Below are positions 24,801-32,813 of a stretch of 64,000 nt of DNA, one piece after another. Position numbers and translations under genes: made by a program. The stretch spans positions 10,157,455 to 10,221,454 of the forward strand of contig OX365948.1 of assembly GCA_947247005.1 (NCBI GenBank), read 5' to 3'. The DNA comes from Spisula solida (lineage: Eukaryota > Mollusca > Bivalvia > Venerida > Mactridae). The notes under the pieces are model-generated. The model was not told the DNA's origin. It worked only from the letters and a program-made list of their open reading frames with translations, and made no database searches. Positions within the stretch are counted from its first letter, which is position 1. Every line of letters begins with the position of its first letter.

Positions 24801-27800
24801 CATAATTATTAGAACAATGGTAGAACCCTCTAGAATTAACCTCAACATTTTACATTATCCTGACGTTGGAAAAATAAACTACTGAAATTTAAACATTGGG
24901 AACAAGCTTTTTTAATACCCTGTACATCTATTTTTCACTGATAAATCTTTATAACCCACTGATATGCATATAATAAATTGTCTAAAATAAAAGAAGAGAT
25001 ACTGAAAGATTCCTATTAATTCTTTCTCACACTTCAAAGTTGAAATTAAAGCTTTGACAACACTCCCAGGCAAGCTTTTACAACACTCCCTGCCAATGCA
25101 TTCTAGTTCATGTAGTTTTTAGTTTTGATTGAAACAAAGTGTCTCCTGTGTCTTGTTAAAATCTGGTTCTCAGGATTTCAGTTGCTATGACGACACATTT
25201 ATTACAGAACATCTTTGATGTCGTTGTTGTAAAAACCTTATTCTTTTATGTAGTTTTTGACAAATCTGACTGTAATTTAATAGTTGTTAACATGTAGTTT
25301 GATAGAATCTTTCTCTGACTTTGACTTTAGAAGTCCCATGATAAACATGCTGTGTATTTTAGCTCCACTAATGAGCAGCATGCCTGTGTGAGATTTATTG
25401 CTAGAAATATTCCGGTGACAAGTCCATCCTATTATGTCTTGAAACTATTCTAATTAGGACGAATATTTACGTCAAGTTTCTTACTGGTATCATTTGTGAT
25501 CTTTCATACATTTCTTGATGTCGTCTCATTAATTATTTTTAATGAATGAACAATATTTGTTTATGAGACTGTCCGTTCTAAGTTTCTGACATGTGTTCAG
25601 ATTGTAATAATAAAAACACAGTTCTTTAAGGATTGAACACCAGTATGGCGATCTGAAAACCAGTGATAATTCTTCAAGAATTTTCTTGTATTTATCAATA
25701 CATGTATATACCGGTAGTTTTATAATGACTTAACTCTAAACTTATAATTTTCAAGTACAGGGTGTTAAAAAAGTTTGTTCTCAAAATTTACTTTCATGAA
25801 GTTTTATTTGAGCTATGGATGCAGTAGACAATGTTAATTTCTAACTCTAATAGCTTCATTTAGTGCCAGAGAGATTAGAACAATGGTAGAACACTCTTGA
25901 TTTTAACCTGGAAATTTGAAGGTCTTCTGAAGTCAGAAAAATAAAATATTGAAACTCAAACATTGAGAACGAACTTTTTTAACACCCTGTATATACTTAT
26001 TTGCCTTGAAGACAGACACACAACTTGACTTTTGTGAATGCCTGGGACAGTAGCTATCCATTAAATATTTAAAAGTCGTATTATTATCAACTCTCAGTCA
26101 TCTTTGATTGGGATTCGAACCGGCAAGACCAACGCTGACTGCACCAGTAGCACTGAAATGACTGTGACCATACTGTTTACACTACTGATTACGCCACTGA
26201 ATAGCTCCAAATAAAAGTCTATAAATGATGCTGATGTGGTCGTTGTCATTTAAGTATATAAATATTCAAAAGTCATGTATGAATCAAGGTGAGACTTTTA
26301 ACTAATTAATGTTTTTAATATACTTTGACTATAGTATGACTCTGGCAAAGAGCATACCCAACCGCTCATGCTCTAAGGGAATGCTCTTTCCATGTCTAAC
26401 AAGGCTTCCTGATCTGATAGACTGTTGAGTGCTGACATGTAAAATAAAGTATGTAAACTAAATGTTTGTTTTTCCATTGTAGATGGTGATTGATGCGATG
26501 TTACTGTGTTTCTGTCATGATTGTGATATCAATGATGGTTCTGCTGATAATCCTTACTATGCTGGTGAATCCCTCATGGTATGTTATATTCTCTCTCTAT
26601 GGTTACAGCAGTCAGTCACCATGGTGATGGAACATTTTTCATTCCCTTTAGATACAGTAACTAGCTTTCCTGTATTCTTTTGTTAATGTTTGTGTGTTGT
26701 ACTTCTATAGATTTAACTAATGTTTTACCAGCCTGTATTTCAATACTATATCTGTGCATTTTTTCCCCTGGTAAAATCAGTCCTGTATTGTAGTGTCTTC
26801 CCTGACAAAACCCGTCCTGTATTGTAGTGTCTTCCCTGACAAAACCCGTCCTGTATTGTAGTGTCTTCCCTGACAAAACCCGTCCTGTATTGTAGTGTCT
26901 TCCCTGGCAAAACCATACCAGTATTGTAGTGTCTTCCCTGACAAAACCCGTCCTGTATTGTAGTGTCTTCCCTGACAAAACCCGTCCTGTATTGTAGTGT
27001 CTTCCCTGATAAAACCCGTCCTGTATTGTAGTGTCTTTCATCTTATGATTTACACTTTGATCTCTTGTGTCAACAATCACTTAACAAATATCTTTATTAC
27101 TCTTAAATGTGTTTCACTTATCAACTTCAGTACTAACTGCTATCTAGTATTTCAAGACCTGACTCGAGATCACAAAACAACTTCTCATTCTCATTCTTAA
27201 TTATCAAACTCAACTAATTAGATTTAAGTTGATGCTGAACTTACAAGTTCATTGTTTCACGATCCTCAAGCCAGTTGGTATAGTTAAACAACCTCAAGAT
27301 TACTGAGTCACAGAGTGCTTTCTGCAGTGGATAAAAAACTATTTCCAATTGACTATTTGATAATTACATTGTGTGGGATTTTAAGCTTTATATGCCCCTG
27401 GAGATATTAGAATTATGTGAATGTTGTATTGTACTCTATGCTCTATTATATGCTAATATTACATTCATTCATTTATATTGCTGGTTCCCTAACCAGAATC
27501 AGGAGGAGCTATTTGAATACGAGGAAGTTAAGTTGTTTTCCATTGAATGCACTTGCCTGTTTTTGCAATGAGCAGATTGCATACTTAGTTTGAAGTCATT
27601 TTATGAATTCCTTATTTGAATGTTTTAAAGAACATGCATAAGCGAGACTTGTGCAATACGTGATGTTTTATTTGAAAATTTTAAAAAATGCCACTTTACA
27701 TTAAGTTACTTATAGCACATAAACTTTGCTGATCACATCTATCATGTCACACACTGAAAAACATGACACTTACATAGCGCACATGATTTAAGCAAACCTA

Positions 27801-28770
27801 CATATTCCTTTGGAAGCCTCTCTTTATCCCTTTTGTTGCGTGGATATGTGGATAGTAAGTGCTAATTACTAAAGAACCCTTAATTTAGTCATGTCAAGGG
27901 AGAAAAGTCAGAGTATAGCTGAAAAAAAAGGTAGCTCTTGAATGGTTTCACCTGACACTATTACCTAGTTTAGTTATGGTCATTGTTGAAATAAGACTTT
28001 ACTGCACTTGAATGCATGGGAGCCTTTAGCCAAGTTTGTAGCTTTACAACACTGAACAGCAGTTTGACCTAACAGCAGCACACTGTTACAATACATTAAC
28101 ACGTCATTTATTTATTTGATTCAGCAAATTAAAGGACTTAGTTTACAAACAAAATAATTATATTTCTTTGAGCTTATTCGAAATGCCTAATACTTGAAGT
28201 TAGATATATAAAAAATTCTATATTGCATGTATTGTATGCTAAATGATAATGTATGTTTTACATGTACCGTATTTATGTAGCTGCCCTACAGTAAGATTTA
28301 TACATTGGTAATATATTCAGCTGATGCGAACAGATCACATGGCTATAATGATTGAACTCATTAAACCAATTAATTATAGAGAGACAATTACCATGTTGTA
28401 GAGGGTTCCAGTGACGCGAAATAATAGGGTGGATGTGTTTTTTTGCTCTAAGATTTAACCACCAAAATGCATAAATATTTTATGATGAAAGATACTAACA
28501 AACAGATAAAACCTTTTTTTCAAGCATAAAACATTTTACGACGATCAGCCTTGTATAGATCATAAGGTTGGTGATGTTATTTGACAAAAAATAAAATATC
28601 TTTTTTTATCCTTTTTGCCCTCATGAAATGCAGAATGGCATATTATAGCGTCTGGTTGTTATAGTTATGTGATATATTTACAGGATTTTGTTGATGGTAC
28701 CAGTAAGTCTCTGAATGCCATGAGATTGGAAGGAAAGTATGAAGAAGAAGCAGAGCCCGCTCAAGTGTGA
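693..28770 (+). CDS. SLC44A1: Choline transporter-like protein 1 (SLC44A1/CTL1), 3' part of gene, 12 exons
   Basis: Multi-pass plasma-membrane and mitochondrial choline transporter of the CTL/SLC44 family, supplying choline for phosphatidylcholine synthesis. Twelve exons join in frame: 693-859, 9290-9379, 10057-10202, 12610-12796, 16765-16930, 17287-17427, 18693-18808, 20838-20875, 22780-22908, 24565-24657, 26483-26578 and 28684-28770. They give 484 residues, about three quarters of the ~650 residues usual for the family; the N-terminal part (cytosolic tail, first membrane helix and most of the large glycosylated loop) lies left of the window. Diagnostic stretches are LNRCIPSN at the end of the extracellular loop, the [16 protein letters not shown] helix border, [16 protein letters not shown], the cysteine-rich [21 protein letters not shown] motif region and [10 protein letters not shown] near the C terminus. 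The conserved cysteine cluster plus the NQNAY and GTNFC signatures favour CTL1 over CTL2/4/5. All splice borders are GT/AG with matching phases, and no frameshift or stop interrupts the joined frame. The introns are heavily invaded by repeats. Subtype assignment is from memory of the family; the family assignment itself is secure. Confidence 0.95.
2130..2420 (+). repeat. 47 bp minisatellite, left half
   Basis: Degenerate tandem units built on ggttatgtgcctttgggaat followed by a gtttaaatgaacaagttagta segment. The copies nearest 2420 are the best preserved. The array continues at 3273 after an inserted inverted-repeat element, so it is one array split in two. Confidence 0.85.
2421..3272. mobile_element. 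Non-autonomous DNA transposon (852 bp) with ~29 bp terminal inverted repeats
   Basis: Left end CACTAAGAGGCACTTATAAC continuing TGTGCACTT; right end is its inverted copy (AGTTATAAGTGCCTCTAAGTG region, one mismatch). Both ends abut TA (2419-2420 and 3273-3274), as expected for a TA target-site duplication. The flanks join seamlessly into the 47 bp minisatellite unit, which proves the borders. No transposase frame is present inside. The TA target suggests a Tc1/mariner/pogo-type element, mobilised in trans. Confidence 0.9.
3273..3450 (+). repeat. 47 bp minisatellite, right half
   Basis: Four almost identical 47 bp units beginning at about 3275, 3322, 3369 and 3416, alternating gaatgttt and gaatattt. 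Decayed relatives of the unit continue to about 3760. Confidence 0.9.
4616..4978 (+). repeat. 36 bp minisatellite, 10 copies
   Basis: Ten copies of a 36 bp unit containing ttgtttgtattggtaccaag and ctgtg(c/a)(g/a)cctcagctg. Nine copies keep GGTACC; one has GATACC. A one-base deletion occurs in the ninth unit. The 36 bp period keeps several frames open on both strands, giving repetitive translations ([12 protein letters not shown] and others) that have no start context or splice support and are not genes. Confidence 0.95.
6213..6252 (+). repeat. Tandem 20 bp duplication next to a SINE head
   Basis: GTGTGAAGGTCATACATTCG occurs twice in immediate succession, directly upstream of the tRNA-like segment. 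It may be target-site or template-switch debris of the SINE insertion. Confidence 0.75.
6257..6328 (+). repeat. tRNA-derived SINE head
   Basis: A 72 nt tRNA-like segment with acceptor arms GCCTCC and GGAGGC that pair, and a good A-box (tagctcagaggttagcgc). The T-arm is decayed (cttcaaatac in place of the normal ggttcaaatcc) and the anticodon loop is oversized, so it is not a functional tRNA. It is followed by a tail that runs into the 157 bp tandem units. Confidence 0.65.
6440..7260 (+). repeat. ~157 bp tandem units, family A (5-6 copies)
   Basis: The phrase gcataactttgtcacctta recurs with spacings near 156-158 bp (starting near 6493, 6649, 6807, 6965 and 7122), then once more after a deletion (7220). 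Each unit also carries a ttggtatgcatg phrase and a tttgaattatttccctttg stretch. The array is headed by a GC-richer segment (gtctgctgcggcggcggc at about 6452). Confidence 0.85.
7667..9007 (+). repeat. ~165-190 bp tandem units, family B (6 or more copies)
   Basis: Starts with agctccactattcgtagaa and a head carrying gtcacccgagcgtctgcgtc, followed by units containing taggtacaggttttttaacc at about 7750, 7939, 8119, 8287, 8461 and 8626. Each also has tttgcatacttgttcaccat and atgccccctttt. It ends with cgtggacagctcttgtt. A detached 3' end of the same family lies at 43016-43153, which helps define the right border. Confidence 0.85.
9290..9379 (+). CDS. SLC44A1: SLC44A1 exon: membrane helix
   Basis: Acceptor atattacAG, donor GTAAAT at 9380. 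It encodes [20 protein letters not shown] and the following LAVSILGSL, one hydrophobic segment with the family's L-R-F spacing. It begins in codon position 2 and ends in phase 1. Confidence 0.9.
9380..10056 (+). other. Intron of 677 bp
   Basis: Donor GTAAAT, acceptor gtacttcAG. No recognisable repeat or RNA gene. Confidence 0.75.
10057..10202 (+). CDS. SLC44A1: SLC44A1 exon: cytosolic loop and start of helix
   Basis: Acceptor cttcAG, donor GTAAGT at 10203. Its 48 complete codons begin [15 protein letters not shown] and end [11 protein letters not shown]. The FLWW motif is typical of CTL1-type proteins. It ends in phase 0. Confidence 0.93.
10203..12609 (+). other. Intron of 2.4 kb
   Basis: Plain AT-rich intron except for the perfect 125 bp tandem duplication at 11866-12115. 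Acceptor is tattttAG. Confidence 0.75.
11866..12115 (+). repeat. Perfect 125 bp tandem duplication
   Basis: The 125 bp starting gtactattgacacgctaaac is repeated immediately at 11991 with no difference seen between the copies, so the duplication is recent or an assembly artefact. Confidence 0.95.
12610..12796 (+). CDS. SLC44A1: SLC44A1 exon 4: two membrane helices, last 28 nt duplicated downstream
   Basis: Acceptor tattttAG, donor GTAAAT at 12797. It encodes [20 protein letters not shown], then a [13 protein letters not shown] loop and a second hydrophobic run ending [10 protein letters not shown] plus one base (phase 1). The last 28 nt (12769-12796) together with the first 23 nt of the intron form the founding unit of the 51 bp array that follows. 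The native donor is assigned to the first unit because its product, STAE joined to [12 protein letters not shown], matches the family's spacing. Confidence 0.93.
12769..14400 (+). repeat. 51 bp minisatellite of an exon-intron junction: 32 splice donors
   Basis: Exactly 32 units of 51 bp (1632 bp, no indels seen). Each unit is 28 nt of exon 4 plus 23 nt of intron, so each carries a (c/t)ag|GTAAAT-like donor at 12797 + 51n (n = 0 to 31). Thirty donors retain GTA (a few are GTACAT, or preceded by CAA); units n = 16 and n = 25 are GTTAAT, which also creates in-frame TAA at 13615 and 14074. Because 51 is divisible by 3 every donor has the same phase. Translated units read [17 protein letters not shown] with few substitutions. 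The antisense frames ([17 protein letters not shown] repeats) are by-products. Confidence 0.97.
15375..16343. mobile_element. Pogo/Tigger-like non-autonomous element (969 bp)
   Basis: Ends CAGTATAACCTCC at 15375 and GGAGGTTATACTG finishing at 16343, both flanked by TA (15373-15374 and 16344-16345). Subterminal regions repeat a motif of the type cctcyg-agaagcgaca / agagcggca several times on both sides, a typical pogo-superfamily arrangement of transposase-binding repeats. No transposase frame remains. The family name rests on end sequence and TA target only. Confidence 0.85.
16397..16465. repeat. 18 bp perfect inverted repeat with 33 nt loop
   Basis: attcattggggatttaat at 16397-16414 and its exact complement at 16448-16465. 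It is capable of forming a hairpin in the pre-mRNA. It lies 54 bp past the pogo-like element. Confidence 0.85.
16765..16930 (+). CDS. SLC44A1: SLC44A1 exon: extracellular loop and helix
   Basis: Acceptor tttttcAG, donor GTACAA at 16931. It encodes [16 protein letters not shown], then [17 protein letters not shown] and [18 protein letters not shown], the best conserved stretch of CTL proteins. It begins in codon position 2 and ends after two bases of Arg. Confidence 0.96.
16931..17286 (+). other. Intron of 356 bp
   Basis: Ordinary short intron, acceptor ctattgcAG. Nothing else is recognised. Confidence 0.8.
17287..17427 (+). CDS. SLC44A1: SLC44A1 exon: cytosolic loop and helix
   Basis: Acceptor ttgcAG, donor GTGAGT at 17428. 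It encodes [20 protein letters not shown], then [20 protein letters not shown] and LMYLNK. The HxGSVAFGA and PRMILMY motifs are conserved in the family. A 3' partial duplication of exon text (catcaaattgccacgtatga) sits just beyond the donor, at about 17436. Confidence 0.95.
17428..18692 (+). other. Intron of 1.27 kb with ~150-160 bp units (family C)
   Basis: The tandem-repeat element fills about 17600-18560. Acceptor is tgttttcAG. Confidence 0.8.
17600..18560 (+). repeat. ~150-160 bp tandem units, family C (3-4 copies)
   Basis: Headed by a pyrimidine-rich ctgtccgttcgtctatccgt segment, followed by units with cataactcaaac(a/t) near 17896, 18055 and 18205, each followed by aacttggtatg and, further on, aaattgtggttgctatgg. 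Confidence 0.75.
18693..18808 (+). CDS. SLC44A1: SLC44A1 exon: cysteine-rich cytosolic segment
   Basis: Acceptor gttttcAG, donor GTATGT at 18809. It encodes [14 protein letters not shown] followed by [20 protein letters not shown] and YTIV. The cluster of cysteines before NQNAY is the CTL family signature. It starts in codon position 3 and ends in phase 1. Confidence 0.97.
18830..19590 (+). repeat. ~158 bp tandem units, family D (4 copies, some partial)
   Basis: Headed by ggttggtctgttggtcggtc, followed by units with aactttgcatgaat (18951, 19109, 19384 and a decayed copy) and agggagttatggccctttgt. One unit is internally shortened near 19260-19290. Confidence 0.8.
19930..20470 (+). repeat. ~150 bp tandem units, family E (3 copies)
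   Basis: Units carry ccataactttg (about 20024 and 20176, with a ccattactttg variant at 20323), then ttggcatgaatgtt, cctccatgaggcg and aaaggtcaaggtcacag. The head is agtcgccactttcggtgtat. Confidence 0.85.
20838..20875 (+). CDS. SLC44A1: SLC44A1 micro-exon (38 bp)
   Basis: Acceptor tttcAG, donor GTAAAA at 20876. Joined to the preceding base it encodes [13 protein letters not shown], the conserved GT(N/D)FC-SA motif. It is very short but required to keep the frame between its neighbours. Confidence 0.93.
20876..22779 (+). other. Intron of 1.9 kb, nothing recognised
   Basis: AT-rich sequence without clear tandem repeats, inverted-repeat ends or RNA genes. Acceptor is tgtttcAG. Confidence 0.7.
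22780..22908 (+). CDS. SLC44A1: SLC44A1 exon: helix and loop
   Basis: Acceptor gtttcAG, donor GTAAGC at 22909. It encodes 43 residues, [20 protein letters not shown] then [20 protein letters not shown] and WFK. The RVAxIN-xGDF-LFLGK pattern is conserved in CTL proteins. Both borders are phase 0. Confidence 0.96.
22909..24564 (+). other. Intron of 1.66 kb with a gtcaggg repeat
   Basis: Two patches (about 23340-23490 and 24005-24065) share short motifs of the form aaaagtcagggaa, apparently the two ends of one repeat whose middle is unmarked. A degenerate direct repeat around tacttgaaagatcc(t)ttttcc lies at 22945-23050. Confidence 0.6.
24565..24657 (+). CDS. SLC44A1: SLC44A1 exon: membrane helix
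   Basis: Acceptor atttcAG, donor GTAAAT at 24658. It encodes [20 protein letters not shown] and [11 protein letters not shown] (31 residues, phase 0 at both ends), matching the last long helix of the family. Confidence 0.95.
24686..24922. mobile_element. MITE copy 1 (237 bp)
   Basis: Ends CAGGCTGTTCAAAAAGTTTG and the inverted CAAGCTTTTTTAATACCCTG. TA lies on the right (24923-24924) and aa on the left, so the left target base is mutated. Clearly homologous along its length to copy 2 (shared attagaacaatggtagaac core). Confidence 0.85.
25758..25989. mobile_element. MITE copy 2 (232 bp)
   Basis: Ends CAGGGTGTTAAAAAAGTTTG and the inverted CGAACTTTTTTAACACCCTG, flanked by TA on both sides (25756-25757 and 25990-25991). 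The CAGGGTGT end resembles mariner-type termini, including those of the 1 kb element at 55775. Confidence 0.92.
26100..26165 (-). repeat. tRNA-derived SINE remnant
   Basis: On the minus strand a B-box-like ccggttcgaatccc lies at the right distance from a decayed A-box region. No acceptor pairing is seen, so it is a SINE fragment and not a tRNA gene. Confidence 0.45.
26483..26578 (+). CDS. SLC44A1: SLC44A1 exon: C-terminal cytosolic segment
   Basis: Acceptor attgtAG, donor GTATGT at 26579. It encodes [20 protein letters not shown] and [12 protein letters not shown] (32 residues). The D-LFLCF and NDGS motifs are family hallmarks. Confidence 0.96.
26579..28683 (+). other. Intron of 2.1 kb
   Basis: Contains the 34 bp minisatellite (26765-27037). 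The rest is AT-rich and unmarked. Acceptor is tttacAG. Confidence 0.75.
26765..27037 (+). repeat. 34 bp minisatellite, 8 copies
   Basis: Eight near-identical units with cctgtattgtagtgtcttcc and ctgacaaaacccgt. Unit 4 differs most (ctggcaaaaccataccagt). The 34 bp period cycles through all three frames, so long repetitive frames on either strand are artefacts. Confidence 0.95.
28684..28770 (+). CDS. SLC44A1: SLC44A1 terminal exon with stop
   Basis: Acceptor tttacAG. It encodes [18 protein letters not shown] and [10 protein letters not shown], then TGA at 28768-28770. Acidic C-terminal tails after an FV-S-K helix are usual in the family, and the phase (0) fits the previous exon. Confidence 0.85.
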   Translation, partial: DFVDGTSKSLNAMRLEGKYEEEAEPAQV

Positions 28771-29047
28771 TTTATCATGGAATAACAAATAATAATACCT
28801 AGACATTATGATCTTATGATACTCAATATATCACAGATATCACCAGCATCGTTACATACATTACTGTGTATATGACTTGTATTGTCTGTTTATTTAGGTC
28901 TGTCACTTGTATACAAACATTGTATTATCAAAACGTAGTATTTTTATTGTTTAAAACATTTTGATCTAAAAGGCAGTGAAAAACCAACATCTTATCCTCT
29001 AAGCCACATACTCATCCATACACTATTTTTAAATAAGAAATAATAAA
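28771..29047 (+). promoter_or_regulatory. Possible 3' UTR with AATAAA
   Basis: The first AATAAA after the stop codon is at 29042-29047, which would give a 3' UTR of about 290 nt. Other AATAAA motifs occur downstream (for example near 30942 and 30984), so the true site is uncertain. Confidence 0.35.
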
Positions 29048-29742
29048 AGAAATCGCAATGTTTATAATATACACAATGTCATGTAAAGAAATGACTGACC
29101 TGAGTAAACAAGTTATACATTTATAGTTCACCGGGGATAACTCTAGACTTATCTATAAACAATCGTGCATAATATACACAATGCAAGATCGACTGAATGC
29201 TTGTTTTATCAGTGTAGATTTAAAGAGTACCGTATATCATTAAAGTGAATATTCACAAGATTGAAAAAAAATGAATATCGGAAATGCATTTCATTGAATT
29301 TTTATTTGTAAACAAAGGCTAGTGTTATCGTCGGCGCACTATACTATTGAACAAATGTTTGTTGATTTCAAAAATTCACATCATTATTTTAGAATCTCTC
29401 ATATATTGTAAAAAGAATATTTTAATATTACATACATGTACTGACAAACAGCTGTATGTTCCCCCATATCTACCATTCCAAATTCTTTTTTGCTGTACTA
29501 TTCAAAAGAAAAAAGTCGAGCTATTGTCAAGACAGGATGTATTGTGTCTCCCTGCATCTGTTTGTGCTTAGGTTAAGTTTATTGTCAGAGTCATTTTCTC
29601 AAATTTGATCAAAGGTATCTACTTGAAGCCCAACTGAGTTATTCCCCCTCACAAGTGGAGTCCATACTGACAAGGCTGGTAACCCTGTGACCTATATTCA
29701 TGAGTTATCTGTCCTTGTAACAAATAGAATTTTCACTCACAG

Positions 29743-29847
29743 ATTAGCAAGGGTACTATCAAGTACGAGAATGTCAAGCGTCCAGCACTCGTAGGCGGTG
29801 CTCTTGTTAGTATTAGTATTTGCTTTTGCACTGTTCCATGTAGTTAG
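29743..29847 (+). other. Candidate alternative terminal exon (weak)
   Basis: After cactcacAG, an open frame of 34 codons begins ISKGTIKYENVKRPALVGGA and ends in TAG. It is in phase with the SLC44A1 exon at 26483-26578 and also with a cryptic donor caa|GTGTGA at 28765 inside the terminal exon. The composition looks coding-like, but there is no family match in memory. Confidence 0.25.
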
Positions 29848-32813
29848 AATCAGTAATTGAAATTACCATTTGGTAAAACATTTACTATTTCATGCAAGTG
29901 TCTAAAATATAACATAAAGGTCCCATGATTATCACTGAATTATTTACCATTAAATTCAGCCTCTAAAATATAATTACACTGTTAGAATAAGGTGTTGAAA
30001 TCTCGCTAAGAACAGGAAGACAAAATACCTTCTGTATATTTATTATTATAAAGTGACTGGTGCATTCACAGATTGTACAAATACTACTATCTTCCCTTAA
30101 GCTGTGTTCAAAGCCTTTACTTATACTTGCCTTGCCTCTTAGATTTATCAACAACCTGTAGGTGGTGTGCTTTAACCGTTTATTCCATTGAGTCATCATT
30201 CCATGCCCCTACTACCCCATGTTCATCGCCTAGTATATCCAATCATCAGTGTGGAGGGTAGATCATCTAGATACAGGAATGGACTTGATATGACACCTTT
30301 ATTCTTGATGTTTGTCCTGAAATACTGCACATGAGATGTATTATACAGTCATCCATTATAAGAATAGTGTAGGGGGGTATGGAGTAAAGCGTTAAAGACT
30401 TCACCTGTGTATAATGTCCATACTAGATACTAACTTGGACACCCATTTATGTGTGATCTTAAACCTCTTTGATTTTGGATCTGTCCTGATTGTTCAGTTT
30501 AAGGCTGCTGTAACTATATGTATATAGGGATGGTGAACACAGAGTGCTGAATGTAGTGCTGTGTTTTAACCCTGTGTCTACTGGGTATAGTTCTGTATCT
30601 ATCTTATGTATACAGAGTACTATAGAGCTGACATCATTTATACATTTACCCCTAACCATTCCATGTCATCATGTGCATCATGAATATTATGTGTGTATTT
30701 CCTGTTTACAAAACATACTGTCTGGTAAGCTATACCCAGCCATGAGCTAATATTTGTAAAACATTGTTTCTTTCTCTACTGGAACAGTGGCTATTTTTAG
30801 CTCTTCTGAACTAAGTAATTTACTTTTTTCCATTATTTGATGGTTATCAGTCAATTATATGACTTTTACATTTTATTGTTTTCTATTTTATTTTAAGAGA
30901 AAAATTGCAGATTCTATATTTATTCTATATAAGCTCTTTAGGAATAAAATAATCCTAGTGGAGTGATTGATTTTGGACTCTGAGAATAAAGTCACTTTAC
31001 TACTATATTTAACTCATTTAGTATACTCTACTTCCTTCCTTCCTTCCTTCCTTCCAGAAAAGTGTTTGTTGTAAATACATATAATATGATGCTTATTATA
31101 TAAATGTCTGATTTAAATATAGAACTGGTGCTTTCAATTTTTTTTCATTGACTTTTAATGTCAAGTTGGCAACATGTTGTGATTTTTCATAGTTTTTTGT
31201 AGGGTTGTGTCCAAAAGTACTTGTATTTAACTATGCTTGCATTTGAGTTTATTAGAAAGATACAGTATATGTGAATTTGTTATTGAATGGTATAAAATTT
31301 GAAAATACAGTAATTGTGCGCATAATGTTATATATAAGAGAGGTTTTCATTGGCTGACAACAACCTCATGGTTTGTTTACATTCTCACATAACTATGTGG
31401 GATGATAAAATAGCTAACATGGTACGAAATCATTTACCTAGGATTATTGTTGTTGCGCAAAATTATTTACGTGGTACTCAAATAATGTGCAAAACTGTTC
31501 ACCTGAATATCATTAACCTTTGGTGTTTTCGTTATTGTACCGTAGGTTGTTTTAACTCGTTAAAATTAAAACCCTGCTAAAAGTACTACAGATAAGCACT
31601 GAATATACTTGAATACCAAGTACATTTCACACAATATAAACAGGCTACTGGTATACAGGATTGAATCTTATATTTTCATAATTTGTTTTGAATGTTTGTA
31701 AATGGCCAGCGTCGATCATTTGGAGTCGTTTAAATACATGTATATTATGACATGGCCAACAGGAGCAGTCTTTTACTCCATACATAAGTCATTTTATGTC
31801 CCTATCCAAAGTTATTATCTGACCACATTTAACTGAGACTACACTCATAACTGGTTAAAGTACGGATGAGTCTCAGTTAAATGTAGTTTACTAAATACCG
31901 TTTTCACAATACAGAGTATTCACTTCATTATAACTAAATTGTATTCCATGACATTTCTGAAAGTTAATTGTATTTGTCACTTTTGGAAACCAGAATAAAA
32001 TGTTTTGATTTTTGATATTTTATAGATTTGTAGATATTTAAAACCATTTTTGTACCTGATCTACTTTATAGTACTATTATCTAATCAAATGATTCAATGA
32101 ATTCAATTGTAATTATTTTATAGACTTTTTTATATGTGTTTATTTTGTAGAAATATCATTAGATTTATATATTGGAATCTAACAGTTTGCATTTATCAGC
32201 TAGAGCTTATTCACTGCGGTATACCGATACACCTGCTATTGCAAGTAAATGTGTAATGTAGTCATAATGTCGTTCAATACTCCGTACACAACCGAGATAC
32301 TCTGCAATACACGATACAATAGAAAACAATACTCTGTACAGTTACTTGTATCTGTTTTCGTAAGTATCTTTTTTGTACTTTCGTCATATTTACCGAAATT
32401 TGAATAAAACATATTTTGACTCATCATAAAAAGAATGCTCAATTCAAAAACAGTTATACCTTGGTAATACATGTACAATCATTCTAAACATATTTCAAGC
32501 ATCACTATCAAATTTGAGAGTGAGCAGCCGTCGATTTCAAAGAAATTCAAGCACTTAAACAAATGCCTGCTTTAGTTTGATGTCTTCTATGGCTATATAA
32601 ATATCTCAAGATGCTTAAAACCATTTGGAATGCGTGAAGAAATCAGTCCTTTGGTAAATACCATGGCTGAACTTACACTTGTTTCCAGTCCAATGTCTGT
32701 AATGATATTACTCAAATTAACATGCAATATCCGGTGTATGGTATACCGCAGTGTTCTTATCACATGTATCATTATGCAGCATTTACAACCTTGTATTCTT
32801 TATACCTATTCTA

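Larger units (their letters stand above)
24658..26482 (+). other. Intron of 1.8 kb with two related TIR elements
   Basis: Contains the two MITE copies (24686-24922 and 25758-25989) and a minus-strand tRNA-like SINE head at 26100-26165. Acceptor is attgtAG. Confidence 0.8.

Noticed and set aside
26661..27080. 139-residue repetitive frame on the minus strand
   Set aside because: Product of the 34 bp minisatellite cycling through frames; it lies within an intron of the opposite strand and has no domain.
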